Source of the DNA: Aselliscus stoliczkanus
Taxonomy: Eukaryota > Chordata > Mammalia > Chiroptera > Hipposideridae
DNA length: 64,000 nt
Direction: 5' to 3'
NCBI GenBank assembly: GCA_033961575.1
Contig: CM066728.1
Coordinates: 108,518,852 to 108,582,851 of the forward strand
The notes under the pieces were generated by a model that was given only the letters and a program-made list of their open reading frames with translations, was not told where the DNA came from and made no database searches. Of the stretch, positions 1 to 11,141 are shown piece by piece. How positions within the stretch are numbered: position 1 is the first letter of the stretch; the number at the start of each line of letters is the position of its first letter. Both the position numbers and the translations under genes were made by a program.

Positions 1-429
1 ATAGGTGTCAAGTGTACATTTATATAAAACATCATTTATATATTGCATTGTGTGCTCACCATCCAGAGTCAGTTCTCCTTCCATCAGGGGTGGTAGAAGA
101 GGGAAAAGGCGGTCAAATATATGTACATCTTTTTAATCAATAATTTATTGCTATTACAAATTTTCAAAACAATCTCGTTCTCAAATTTTAACACTAAATA
201 TAAATGATCTTTTTATTTTCATTTTAATTTTTCATTTAATTTAAAAATTAGTATAGATTTGAACATGTTATTCTCTCTTTAAAATTTTTCAAAATCTCTT
301 GACATAAGATAAATCCCATTTGGCATCAAATAACACACATAAGCATTTTGACACAGTCTCATTCTACAGATAGCATTTCATTATTTGCCTGTTCTTGCTC
401 TGACCTTGCTATGCAGGTCACAGAATTCT
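1..429. other. AT-rich intergenic DNA, nothing assigned
   Basis: Very AT-rich sequence. No open frame, repeat family or RNA gene could be recognised. It leads directly into a degenerate L1-like stretch. Confidence 0.4.
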
Positions 430-1080
430 ACAAACAATTTTTTAAAATGTTAAAAATGTTGAAATCATACAGATTATGTTATATAAGAACAAAGAAGCTA
501 AATTAGAAATAAGACTGGTATCTGAAAAATATCCCAAATATTTGAAAATGCAACATTACACTTTGAAATAATCCGTGGACAAAAGAAGAAATCACAAAAG
601 AAATTAGAATATTTTGAACTGAATGAAAATTAAAATATGCCAAAATTTGTGGGAGATAACTAAAACAATGGACTTGGGATATTTATAGCATTAAAAGCCT
701 ACATTAGAAATGGAAAGAGATGTAAAATTAATTGTTAACCATAAGAATCTAGAAATGAAGGAGGAAATTAACTTCAATGAACATAGAAGCTAGAAAAAAA
801 ATTAAAAATAAGTAAATAAGTGAATATAAAATGTACAAATAAAAGAAAATCAGTAAGCTGGTTCTTTGAAAAGATCAATAAAATTGATTAACCTCTAACT
901 ATAATGATCAAGAAAATAAAAGAAGACACAAAGTACCCATATCAAACCGTCATTACATATTCCATGAATATTAAAGTAATAAGAGAATAATGTCAACAAT
1001 TTTGTGTTGATGAATTCGGCAATCTTGATAAAATGGACACATTTTAGCCATATAAAATATAAAGCTGACACCAGAAAAAA
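430..1080 (+). repeat. Degenerate LINE-1 ORF2 fragment
   Basis: A-rich plus strand. When translated with many stops and frameshifts it gives the Lys/Asn/Ile/Glu-rich pattern of the L1 ORF2 region between endonuclease and reverse transcriptase. An example is the stretch around 850-900 that reads like 'AGSLKRSIKLI', an L1 'WFF..INKID' equivalent. The boundaries are approximate. It has no coding capacity, so it is an old fossil. Identification is by composition and remembered family pattern, not alignment. Confidence 0.5.
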
Positions 1081-1560
1081 TAGAAACTGTGAATGGCCTC
1101 TTTATCTACTAAAAGATGTATGTCACAGCCTTCCCAGATTCACCATCTCCCTCACTTCACTCTCTGCAGGTATATTCTGCTGCCTCAACTCTATTCACTG
1201 ATCTAAGTTCTGGAAAAATACAGTCATGTTCCTTAAAAGGCCTAAAGCAAAAACCTACCACCACTTCCTCATCCTCCTAGAAGGCAGCACAAAAGCTTCA
1301 GGCTTTTAGAAATGGAAAGGCCTTTAGTTCTCTCATAGGAGTTGGGAATGGTGTTGCTGTAGTCTTCCCTTATAAATCCCCCACACCACCAAAAAAAAAA
1401 TTAAGTAAATAAAGAATACCTGGTATTAGATAATTAACATACCCCATCATACACATAGGTATAGAAATATATACCTTTTAATTTTTATCTACCATCATCT
1501 TTTTATGTTTCCTCCTTGATATATCCTAATTTTATTGATTGTAATGTTCCCTGGGAAGCT
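1081..1560. other. Intergenic DNA, nothing assigned
   Basis: AT-rich unique-looking DNA between an L1 fossil and a SINE. A 65-codon open frame overlaps its start, but it begins inside the L1 fossil and has no recognisable features, so I do not call it. Confidence 0.4.
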
Positions 1561-1568
1561 TATGTCAT

Positions 1569-1571
<3 letters not shown>

Positions 1572-1607
<36 letters not shown>

Positions 1608-1700
1608 GAGGGCAGTGTCACTGGCATATGTGGGATCCGAACTGGGGCCGCTCGCGTCCCAAGCCAGCTCTTAACCACCGTGCCACTCGGCCGGCCCACC
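1572..1700 (-). repeat. tRNA-derived SINE (GGCCGGCC family), minus orientation
   Basis: The complement reads GGCCGGCCGAGTGGCACGG, then a B-box-like GTTCGG region, then the common 3' end 'agtgacactgccctc'. The A-rich tail has turned into a (TTTA)n run on the plus strand (1572-1606). An 11-bp target-site duplication, tatgycattta, flanks it at 1561-1571 and 1701-1711. That marks a retrotransposition event. Confidence 0.88.
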
Positions 1701-1720
1701 TATGCCATTTATGAGAAACT

Positions 1721-1805
1721 GATTTCCTTCCTCTCTTACTTCCTTCCTCCCTTCTCCCTCCCTCCCTCCCTTCCTTCCTCCCTTCTTTCCTTCCTTCCTT
1801 CCTTG
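1721..1805. repeat. (CCTT)n/(CCCT)n pyrimidine-rich microsatellite
   Basis: About 85 bases of imperfect TTCC/TCCC repeats with an almost pure pyrimidine plus strand, immediately beside the SINE. On the minus strand it yields a spurious Lys-Glu-Gly-Arg repeat frame. Confidence 0.9.
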
Positions 1806-3535
1806 GCTCATTAAGTATATTCCAGACAACATTATGCTTCAAGATATTATTTTAAACATTAACTCAATGGCATCCTTAATTGCAAGTGTGACCCCCTAGT
1901 AATCTAAGCAAATCAGATTGAGACCACCTGTTTCTGGTGAGTGACTGTAGAATGGAAACGGCAGTGTTTGGATCAATGGGGAATAAAGAGAGGATAGCCA
2001 CTGGCCCCAGAGGAAATTCCTTCTCTTTCTCCCAGAACAGTACACAGAATTGTCCTCCTCATCCCCAAGTGCAAATGCGGAATCCCAGAGTCCCACATCC
2101 TAGCAGTCCTGGGAGGAGTTGAACTATACTCATAGGCCAGAAAGCCTGGGGGAGGGACAAAAAGCTGAGATCCCCATGACTCAGCTGAGCAATGGGACAC
2201 ATTGACACCAAAGCCCGCGACACCCTGGTTCTCCAGGGTGTGTGCCCTGGCGTCTTCCTCATTGTTCAAGGCAGATATGGGTAGTTCTATGCCATTGAAA
2301 ACACCCCAAATGCTTCACAGAAGAGAATCTGGTTGTCTTAGTTAAGTGGGACGGTGTACGTTGATAAAGGGAAGGGCTTAGTGGACTAAGTCTGGGAATA
2401 AATTTGCTCTAAATAGGAGACCTGGTCCCAGAGACCAGCTTGCCTTTGAATTATAGGCAAATTTGTTATCTCCTATGTCTGTGCTTTGTCTCTTCCTCAG
2501 TCTTAACACTCAAGCAGATAAGAGAAATTATTCTGCAGGGTCTGGTAAATGTGTAAATGACTGGCAATACCCACACGAAGGCAATTATAATTAAATTTAT
2601 CATTCTTCCTTGGTCTGATTCATGACAAGGAAGTAAGTTTTCAGGCAATTTTGAGTTAATGCTGGAATAGTATATTAGTCTTCAGTTACTTCCCTTGAAA
2701 CACTATTAACAGTCATTTAGTGGCCATGATTGAAAATGTACAGTCAGCCAAAGGAACTCCCCTACAGAAGTAAGAGGAAATGAGATAAATTAGTATGTGC
2801 ATAGCCCCCTTTCAAATTGCATACCAGCAAAATTCCTAGATGAATGCGTTTATAATCAGACCTCACAATATGTTGATTCTGGTCTGGTCATGGCTCCAGG
2901 AAACTTGTTCTGCTGCTACACACCTTCCTGAGGTCACCGAGAAATTTCTACACCCACAGAAGGCTATGCTTAGAGATGTTTTCATGGACATGTTTGAAGC
3001 AATGGACTCAGGTGCAGACAATCAAATTCCTCTCCCAGGCTTTCTATTCTGAGCAAGCAACTTCAAGGGGTGGGGCCAGTTGGCAATCATATTATTCCCA
3101 GCTGCTAAAATGGCCCCTCCCATGGCATGACCTTTGGTTGCCTTACCACTGCCTAGTCCACCTGAGTACCTGTCCAGTTCCCAAGACCTGTCCCCCAGTT
3201 TTTTCTTTGAGGTCCTGAGAGGGTCCCAGGAAATTCCATCTTTGATTAAGATGACCAGAACAGTAGTATCCAGAACTGTGATTTCCACAGGCCTGCAGGA
3301 CCCCCACCTTCCTTGTACTCTCAGAGACTCATTATCATGGTGTTGGGGTCCAGTACATTCCACCGTACTGTAAAGGAAGTGACAGGAAACAGAGCTTTTA
3401 TTGCTGCGTCCAAGGAGAATCATGGCAAAGTGAGATTGATCTCTGTACACCCAACTGATTAATAGCTTTGTTCCCGACCACTTCCATTGCATATCTGGTT
3501 TGGGGAAGCCTCATCTGATATTTCAACAGTGCCCT
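1806..3535. other. Intergenic DNA, nothing assigned
   Basis: Mixed-composition DNA with several short overlapping open frames; the longest is 156 codons on the minus strand at 3022-3492. None has a domain, a homologue I recognise, or splice and polyadenylation context. No repeat was confidently identified. Confidence 0.4.
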
Positions 3536-3539
3536 AGAA

Positions 3540-3768
3540 TGCAGTGAAAAGAATCAAAACCAATGGCTTTGGAGTCAGCCAGATCCAAGTTCAAATTCCA
3601 AGTTTTTCCCTTGATAGTTTTATCTTTGTGGCAAATTCTTTAACCACTTTGATTCTCATTTCTTTAAAAAATACATAATGTTCCTTCACTTATACATTAT
3701 TAAAAGGATGTGAAGTGCTGGAAGTAGTTGCTGTCCTATCTATGTGCACCCTAAGTGGTAGCTGCTGC

Positions 3769-3806
<38 letters not shown>
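3540..3806 (+). repeat. MIR SINE ending in an (ATT)n microsatellite
   Basis: The sequence follows the MIR layout in order. First is a 'ggctttggagtcagccagatccaagttcaaat' type core (partly within 3561-3597), then a 'ctttaaccactttgattctcatttctt' type segment. It closes with a pure TTA repeat at about 3771-3806, matching the ATT-rich 3' end of MIR. The element is ancient and diverged. Confidence 0.75.
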
Positions 3807-3810
<4 letters not shown>

Positions 3811-3989
3811 CATAATTAAGGTGCCTCTTCTGATCTCTCCCACCAGGTCACTGCTGCAGAACAGTATGATGGCAGAAGCACATATTTTGGAGGTGGATGG
3901 GTCTCCAAAAGCTTGAAATTTTGGACCTGCCAACTTCCAGCAGTGCAAAAATTCAAGCATCCATGGAGTACAAAAAATTGGCTATTACC

Positions 3990-4150
3990 AATTGGCAAGC
4001 ACTTAACTGTAAGTATTTGAGCCTCAGTCTCTTTTTCTGTAAGAGGAAAGTAAACTTACACCCCTCAAGATTTGTGAGAGTTAGGTTAGGTATAGTATTT
4101 TTAATACCCAGAACTATAGTGGCTCATAGTAGGTGCACAGTTTCTATTCG
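3990..4150 (+). repeat. MIR SINE fragment
   Basis: 'gcctcagtctctttttctgt' followed by a GAG-rich stretch and 'agtggctcatagtaggtgc' corresponds to the second half of MIR (cytosine-rich core, then the 'cacatagtaggtgctcaata' type end). A short (TTTG)n run follows at about 4171-4199. Confidence 0.7.
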
Positions 4151-4199
4151 TTCTCCTACTTCCTCTGTTTTTGGTTTGTTTGTTTGTTTGTTTGTTTTT

Positions 4200-6845
4200 T
4201 ATTTTTCCTCAAAATACTTTGAAAAATAACATCTGCTCAGTGTAATTCTCAAGATCCTGCCCAGCTTGGCTTCCATTTAATCTGTAGGTCATCTTCCATT
4301 TCTCTCCTACTCAGTTTTCTGTGCTCCTCTGACCCGTCTCGGAACCATCTTCCAATCATTGTACCTCACTGTCCCCATCGATGCATCTGTCCTCAATACT
4401 CTCTTTCCTGGCAGGTTTTGTCCCCTTCAACCCTTCCTGGCCTTGGCTGCCCTTGTGCAGGCTGCTTCTTCATGTCGGCTTCTCCCACCCTCTGCAGCCA
4501 TCCACTGGGCCTGCCTTCAGAGCTGAGCACCCCTTGTGCCCCACCCTTTCTCCCCAGCTGTCTCAGCCCACACCTGCACACCCAGTGCTGCTGAACCACT
4601 GGTGTCTGTGTCCTCACTAACTAGACACTCGGCTCTGGACAACAGGGAAGCACAATACAACACTGTCTCTCACAGTGGTCACAGGAGTTGCGTGCATCTC
4701 TCTCCACTCTTTGATGTGTTCACACCTCATCTATTCCCCATCAAAGGAGTAGGCTGATTAATTTATTTCCTGTCTCTTTACTTTGACATTGAACAGGACA
4801 GTCTTTATTAAACATGACAGAATTGAAGAAGATACACATTTTTGAATTTAGAAGTGTCTATTTATGAACCATAAAATGAAATCCTTAGATCAAAATGATT
4901 AATCCTTGTCCTTTTAGTTATTTTTAATAAAACAAATTTTATAAATGAACCAGAGGAGCTACATTTTTGGCTCCTTATGTTTTTATGGGCTATTCATCAC
5001 CTCACTGTGACTAGAGAGGCTCTTGACCTCATGACTAGGAGTGTAGCCAGTCTCATCCCTGTCCCTTGATGACCACGGGGTCCTGAGAAAAGAGGGCATC
5101 ACCCGTCTGCCATCTGAGAAGGCACCTGATTAGCACTATATGGTACATAAGATGAAAGTGAGTATGAGGGTACTTACCCTATCTATTACAAAGCCTATCC
5201 TTGGGGCCAAGAATGTCCCCCCTTTTTTTAGGTGAGGGAGATTGGGTAAGGGGTTTCTCTGTGGTGCTATTGGGTTTTGCAAGTCTTCTCTTAAGCCACT
5301 TCTAGCCACTAGATGGATCTGAACCAGGTGTGTGACGCCCAGCACCACAGCTCATGCCAACTTGACCAGTGTCCCATTGGAAAGAAAGGTTTGGGTGAAA
5401 TATCCCCTTAAGACCAAGCATCTATTACTTTACTTTGACAGTCTGGCAATGTAGAGGGGAACTCCATCCAAAAGAAGACAAATTAAGTGAGCCTGCCATG
5501 CTCTGTAGATGCTGACAGAAGGCACGAGACTCTGAGGTTAGAGACAAAGGACTTGACTACTCACAGTAAAAGCAGTAGTCGGGTGATTACCATTTTCCTG
5601 CTGGTTCCTTAAGGCCCAAATCCCACTGGGAGATGCCAAAGTCCAGGTGAAGACTGCTTATGCCATGGGTGGGCATTATTACAGAAGATGAACCTTCAGC
5701 CCAGTGAATCTGTTACTTCCATAGTAAGCAAGCCTGTTCTCTGTCCAGGGGGAGATTCAGTGTCATGAAGACCAGTTAGTATGTCCTTGACAGTGTCATC
5801 TCTCTTTTCATATACAATCTGAGGAAGGGCCACATGAAGACACAGCCAGGGCACTCAGACGCTGAAGGCACAGCTCTGCAGGCTGTGAAGGAGTGAAAGA
5901 GGCCCAGGGTGAGCTGCCCCAGCACCACCCACCTGGTCACATGCTGTCCTCTGCCAAAGCATTTGCTGCCCAGCACAAGTGCAGAGGTTGCTGAGGTTCT
6001 CTTTTGTTGTTGGAAAGAAACAAGCTAAATGGTCATTTAAGGACCATAAAACCATAGAAAATGGGAAACAAAATGGCCTAATTGGAAGACATTTACTTCA
6101 ACATTTATCACAGAGCAATGAAATGTATTCTGAACATTGCAAGAGAATATAATTAGGGGAGAATTCGTTGTTTAGTTAAAAATTATCATTCACATTGCAT
6201 GAATTTTTTGGCAGAAAAGTCTGTAAAACCAGGAATATAACGATTTGTAAGAAGCAAATTGAGAAGTGCCTGGTTAGCAAAATGCAAAGTCTACGTTGTG
6301 GCTAGTTACTACACCTCCCAAAGGTTTACCAATCCAAACTGACAAGCGATCGTTTCATCCATGTATATTGTTATTATCAAACATTTATTACTGAATTCTT
6401 GATTTAAATGCAGTTCAGTGTAGGCATTGAAGGATACTCCTCATACTTGAGGAAAAATTAAAACTACACAATTAGATATAATAGCATAAAGGTTCTGGTA
6501 GATTTTTGGAATCTTCTGATTTCATAGAGGTGACATTTATAGCTTACTATAAATTCTGAATGCAATAGAGTCAGATGTGTAATGTTGAGATTATATAGTT
6601 AAATCTTCATCTAAGACGTGTGATACCAGGTTCCAGGAAGAGCAGACACAGGTATGTCAAGGACTGTAAAGCTATGACACAGTGAATGGGAACTAGCTCC
6701 TGGAAGTCCCGCATAAACCTTGCTGACTATGTTCAAGAGATGAGAGCAGTAAAACTTGCGTTCTAATCAAATAGAGACAGTCCCAGTTATTCCGTATGTG
6801 ATCACTTAGTACATGCCAGGCACTATTCTGAGGGTCTCGTGTGTG
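4200..6845. other. Intergenic DNA, no gene recognised
   Basis: The C-rich stretch at about 4260-4620 looks like a diverged L2 3' region, but I could not confirm it. The remainder is unique-looking DNA with only short chance open frames. No CpG cluster or RNA gene was seen. Confidence 0.35.
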
Positions 6846-7412
6846 TGGTAGGCAGGATAATAGTCCTCTCTACCACGTTCCCATCCTAGTCCCTGACAGC
6901 TATCAATATGTAACCTTAATGTAGGAGAAGGACTCTGCAAATGTGATTAAGATAAGGATCTAGATGGGGGAGATTATCCAGGATTATCTGAGTGGGCCTA
7001 ATAAGAAAAGAAGGGCCGGCCGAGTGGCGCGGTGGTTAAGCGCTGGCTTGGGAAGCCAGCGGCCCCGGTTTGGTCCCACATATGAGGGCCAGTGACACTG
7101 CCCTCAAAAAAAAAAAAAAAAAAAGAAGACCTGATGATAAAAGCGGAGATCTGAGTGATGCGCTTTGATGATGGAGGATGTGGCCAGAAGCCAAGGAATG
7201 TGGGCAGCCTCGGGCAGCTGGAAAAAGCAGGGAATAGGTTCTTCCCTGGAGCTTCCCAGGAGGACACACTTCTCCTGACACCCCGACTATAACTCAGTGA
7301 AACTGATTGTGGGCTTCTGGCCTCCAGAAGCCTTAGATAGCGCGTCGTGTTGTTTGGAGCCACTAAGTTAGTGGTCATTTGTTCCAGCAGCCTTAGGAAA
7401 CCAATACCACTT
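6846..7412 (+). repeat. MaLR/MLT1-like LTR, interrupted by a SINE
   Basis: The two halves flank a young SINE. The left half contains 'atgtgattaagataaggatc' and 'atctgagtgggcctaataa'. The right half contains 'ggccagaagccaaggaatg', 'ttctggcctccagaa' and 'gttgtttggagccactaagt'. Both resemble solitary LTRs of the ancient mammalian MaLR (ERVL-related) families. No internal viral genes are present. Boundaries and subfamily are approximate. Confidence 0.65.
7013..7124 (+). repeat. tRNA-derived SINE (GGCCGGCC family), plus orientation
   Basis: Complete short-form copy. It has the GGCCGGCC head, box A-like 'gtggttaagcgctgg', and a perfect 6-bp anticodon-type stem around TTGGGAA. These are followed by a B-box-like 'cggtttggtccc', the shared 'agtgacactgccctc' 3' end and a 19-base A tail. 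It is nested inside the older LTR, so it inserted later. Confidence 0.92.
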
Positions 7413-8649
7413 GCATTAATTCATTTCCTTTTCAGAACTCTCTCCACATAGAGGGAAACATCAGCAGTAGGAAAAGAACTCTTCCACCCCATCATCCTGC
7501 AAGGATAAATGGAATTGCTCCTCCTTCAATACTATAAAATGGTTGGCTCTTCAGGCAGAATCTCTTCTCACTTCCTTATAATGTGGACTCTGATCGTATT
7601 TTCCCTTTTCCTTTCATCGTGGACATCTGCTATCCCTGAACAGACTGTAGGCTCATGGGAAAAGAGTCCGTATCACTCAGTGGTTTGTATTACTCTCAGT
7701 AGCTAACATTTGCCCTCATGTGCAGTAAAATTTTAATGATGAACAAGTCAATGGTTGAAATGTGTAATATATATTAAGCAAAACAGATGGATGGATGTAT
7801 ATTTATGACAAAAGGGCAGGTTTCTTTTTCCCGGTGGCACAGTGAACTTTATACTCAGTGCATGAGTGTTACTAGAAAGAGCATCCTGGTTTAAATGCTG
7901 CTCATGGAGAAACCCACGAAGCCAGACTGAAATCTAACGATGTTAATAGCTGAGACTGAATACACAGCCTCAGCGTTTCAGTTTAGCTCCTGGATTTCCA
8001 AAACAATGAACTAATTACTCAACGGTTAGCAAACCAAATAGCATGAACTGGCCACAGCTTTTTAAAAATAAAATTGAATAAGTTCTGCTTTTGAATACCT
8101 CATTCCATCCAATGTTTAAAACAATAAATATTAATATGACTAGAAAGTTCCCATTAAAAGAAAAAACTTAGTAAAAGTTTTAAATTACAGAAGTAAATTC
8201 TAGATTTGACATTTGTAGATTACAACTTGAAGAATACCATTTATTTTAGTTGGGATGAGACCATTTTGAGTTAAAGGAACAAAAGTAATATTTTCTCTTC
8301 CAGTTAGGATAAGTCAAGTGTTAGAATCATGGCTTAACCAACAACATTTTAGAGTAAAGTGATATAAGACTGTAAACTAATCTAAATCCATGGCTTTGTT
8401 TTTCCCTTTGAAACACAATTTTGAAAAGGAAATAAATCCACCACCATTGATGGTAGCAATACTTTGCCTTAGTAACTGTGCTATATATAAGTATACACTT
8501 TGTTTACCAAGAAAGACTCTGCTCGTCTCCCCTTGGGCTCAGACCTCTCCTTGGGGTTCTTTCAGCACCTCACACACACATTGAGAATAGCACCATCATA
8601 TTGACTATCAGCTTACAGTCTATCTCCCACATGAGACAGTAAGACCCTC
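7413..8649. other. Intergenic DNA, nothing firmly assigned
   Basis: AT-rich DNA. A faint L2-like 3' pattern ('gtaggctcatgggaaaagag') occurs near 7650, but it is too weak to call. No gene was recognised. Confidence 0.35.
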
Positions 8650-9190
8650 AAAAGTAGGAACCATTTCACTCAACCAGCATGCTTCCTGGGCCATGATGGA
8701 TATTTTCTGACTGATTTCCTTGAATTAAGTATTGGTTTCTTGCAGCCTTCATGTTTCTCAGCCCAACATTCCAAGCCCTTCACAATTGGGTCCCTAGCTT
8801 TTTTTTTCAGCCTTAGCTCCCAGCACTGTGTGAATACCTGAAATGGTAGAAAATGCACCTGCCCCACTGTTCCCATACCTGGACCCATGGCTTCCCATCC
8901 CCTAGTCCCTTCCAGTCAAAATGGAGCAGCCAAGTTCATCAAGAAGCCTTGTCCACAGTCAGCACCAGCATTCCCATCTGCCGACCCACGGCCACCCTCC
9001 ATGGTCCCTTTGTTACAGCATCATGCATTGTAATGGGTTTCCTGGTTATATATGGCCATGCCTTTGCGTTCCGTCAATTGTAGGCTACCTAAGGGCAGGG
9101 CCATATCTCCCTGGCAGTACCAGCGCAGTGCTTCACAGGTTAGGGGACATTCTAGAACTATTGCTTGAATCGAGACACTTTCTTCATTGA
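8650..9190 (+). repeat. Diverged L2 LINE 3' fragments
   Basis: Segments such as 'cctcaaaagtaggaaccat' near 8648, the C-rich 'ccctagctt...agctcccagca' region and 'taagggcagggccatatctc' near 9090 follow the L2 3'-end pattern ('...gaatgtaagctccatgagggcagggac...'). This is a composite of one or two old copies. Assignment is by pattern memory. Confidence 0.45.
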
Positions 9191-9629
9191 GCTGGTATGT
9201 TTTCTGATAATATAGAAACAAGAATCATTTCCTAACGCTGGCATCCTCTGTACTTAGAAGTACCATGTCAAAAATTAGTTAGTGATCACCACAAGCCATG
9301 TGTCTTTTGTAAATGCTATGGGGGACAGTATTTGAACAAATATCTCACTCTTAGAGTGGCCCCAATGCTGAGGTTAACACAGTATTAACCTCTTCCCCCA
9401 AATAATAGCAGGTGAAGAATTTTCAGAGTTTAAAAATGTAATATGAGCATGGTCCACTTTAAATGCCCCCAAGCTCAGTTCCATTTATGTAAAAGTTCAA
9501 AAGCACCCCTTTAACCCCTGTGACATTAAAAACAGACAGGCCTTAGGGATGCAAGCAGTTCTTCAGAAGACAATTGTTATACCCATAGAAAGTCCAAAAC
9601 AAGAAAAGTACAATAAATGGAAAGATCTT
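9191..9629. other. Intergenic DNA, nothing assigned
   Basis: AT-rich DNA without a recognisable gene or repeat. Confidence 0.4.
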
Positions 9630-9797
9630 TGTTATGGGCTAAATTGTATACCCCAAAACTCATTTGTTGAGTGCTTAACACCCAATGTTAGATAGGGCTT
9701 TTCAGGAGGTAATTAAGGTTAAATGAGGTCATATGGGTGGACCCTTAATCCCACCTACCTGGTATCCTTATAAGAAAAGGAAGAAACAGCAACAATA

Positions 9798-9857
<60 letters not shown>

Positions 9858-10056
9858 ACACCCAGAGTAAAGGCCATATGAAGACACAGAGAGAAGATGC
9901 CATCTGCAAACCAAAGAGAGAGGCCTCATCAGAAAATTTCTGGCACCTTTATCCTGTACTTCCAGCCTCCAGAACTGTGAGGAAATAAACGTCTGTTGTT
10001 TAAGCCCCCCATCCGTCTGCGGTATTTTGTTATGGCGGCCTGAGCTGACTAATATA
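9630..10056 (+). repeat. MLT1-type (MaLR) solitary LTR
   Basis: Starts TGTTATGGGCTAAATTG and ends near CTGACTAATATA, as MLT1 LTRs do. Between these lie 'ggaggtaattaaggttaaat', 'gaggtcatatgggtggaccc', 'tccttataagaaaaggaag', 'tccagcctccagaactgtga' and 'tctgttgtttaagcc', all in canonical order. The 'gaggaaataaacg' segment holds the LTR polyadenylation signal. A (CT)n tract has expanded inside it. It is a solitary fossil LTR with no viral gene content. Confidence 0.9.
9802..9856. repeat. (CT)n microsatellite
   Basis: A pure CT dinucleotide tract of about 55 bases inside the MLT1 LTR, replacing the short variable region between its 'aggaag' and 'aaaggcc' segments. Confidence 0.97.
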
Positions 10057-10309
10057 GTCTGTCTCTTTGCCTTAATTCAAGTTTGTTTCACATCTCATCA
10101 AAATTGATAATCATCTTTCTGGGGAACAAATATGAATTATCAGCACTTAAATGCATACAAAATTAGTAGGTGTTGCTGAGGAATCTAGGGGTCCTTGTGC
10201 ATATGGATATTTATGTGATGTGAAAATTATTTCTTAGGCTGTCAATATATTTTGTTTTATGGGGGGATTTGGGGGCACAAGGGGTTACTCTCTAATATTA
10301 TGCTGCTCA
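10057..10309. other. Short unassigned spacer
   Basis: Unique-looking DNA between the LTR and a MIR; nothing seen. Confidence 0.4.
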
Positions 10310-10480
10310 GTAGGAAAAGTATGACTTTAGAGTAAGTCACAGATACATGACTTCAAATTCCAACCCTTGTATTTATTAGTTGTGGGCCTGGAAGTAATTC
10401 CTGTAATTTCTCTGAGTGTCAGCTTTTCTCATTTCTACAAGGAGAGAAAATTCTATCTCTCTTCATTATTGAGACAAATG
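10310..10480 (+). repeat. MIR SINE fragment
   Basis: 'gactttagagtaagtcacag', 'ttcaaattccaacccttgta', 'ttattagttgtgggcctgg' and a following 'tttctctgagtgtcagc' reproduce the MIR core in order, in diverged form. The match fades after 10450. Confidence 0.7.
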
Positions 10481-10744
10481 TGGCCTGTGTTCAACGTGTC
10501 TGGCAAAGAAGTAGTAGTGTGTGGTGGTTTTCTGTGGCATTTCATCAGCTTCCATCCTGGAATCTGTATATGCTGCCCAGGAAGTAAATAAAGACATGGC
10601 GTTCTCACTTATCTATTTATTAACATGCTCAGAATATTAGTGGGTGGTAGGGCCAAAAGATGAGTTAAACTCTGACCAGTATTTACTCAACAACAGGTCA
10701 TCGTTGTAAAGAATATTACTGGACTTAAACAAAAAAGAACTGGG
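10481..10744. other. Short unassigned spacer
   Basis: Nothing recognised between two MIR fragments. Confidence 0.4.
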
Positions 10745-10915
10745 CGCAAGACCAGAGCTCGCTACTTTCTATGTAACTGAAGACAAGCTGTGTTATCTCT
10801 GACCTCACGTTCCTCATCCGTTACATGGAAACAACCATCCCTTTACATCTCACAGGTGTCTGCGGGACTCAAAGGCAATAAGCAAAAGCATCTTGCAATT
10901 TGTCTAAAGAGAAAT
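10745..10915 (+). repeat. MIR SINE fragment
   Basis: 'gctactttctatgtaactg', 'ctctgacctcacgttcctca' and 'catctcacaggtgtctgcgg' follow the MIR order (tRNA-related part, core, 3' part). It is diverged and the ends are approximate. Confidence 0.6.
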
Positions 10916-11141
10916 TAGGCTCTACTATGAAAGAGTCATTGAATTCACATGGGGAATTCAGACTGTAGTGACGGCGGACCCTGGGACATGTAGTCAGTCA
11001 CTCAATCAACATCCAGAGAAATGGTGCTGAGTGGGCCCTGTGCCAGGCATAAATCTACCATGAAGAAAAAAAGGATTTGGCTCCTGCTTTCAAAGAACTG
11101 CATCAAACAACATATGAAAAGCACAAGAAAATTAACGTGTT

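Noticed and set aside
3022..3492. 156-codon minus-strand frame
   Set aside because: No recognisable feature, overlaps plus-strand frames, no gene context.
7013..7124. A genuine tRNA gene
   Set aside because: It is tRNA-like only in part, carries the shared SINE 3' end and poly-A tail, and occurs in many dispersed copies.
6846..10056. A single endogenous provirus bounded by the two LTR-like segments
   Set aside because: The two LTRs belong to different subfamilies and no gag, pol or env remnants lie between them; both look like solitary LTRs.
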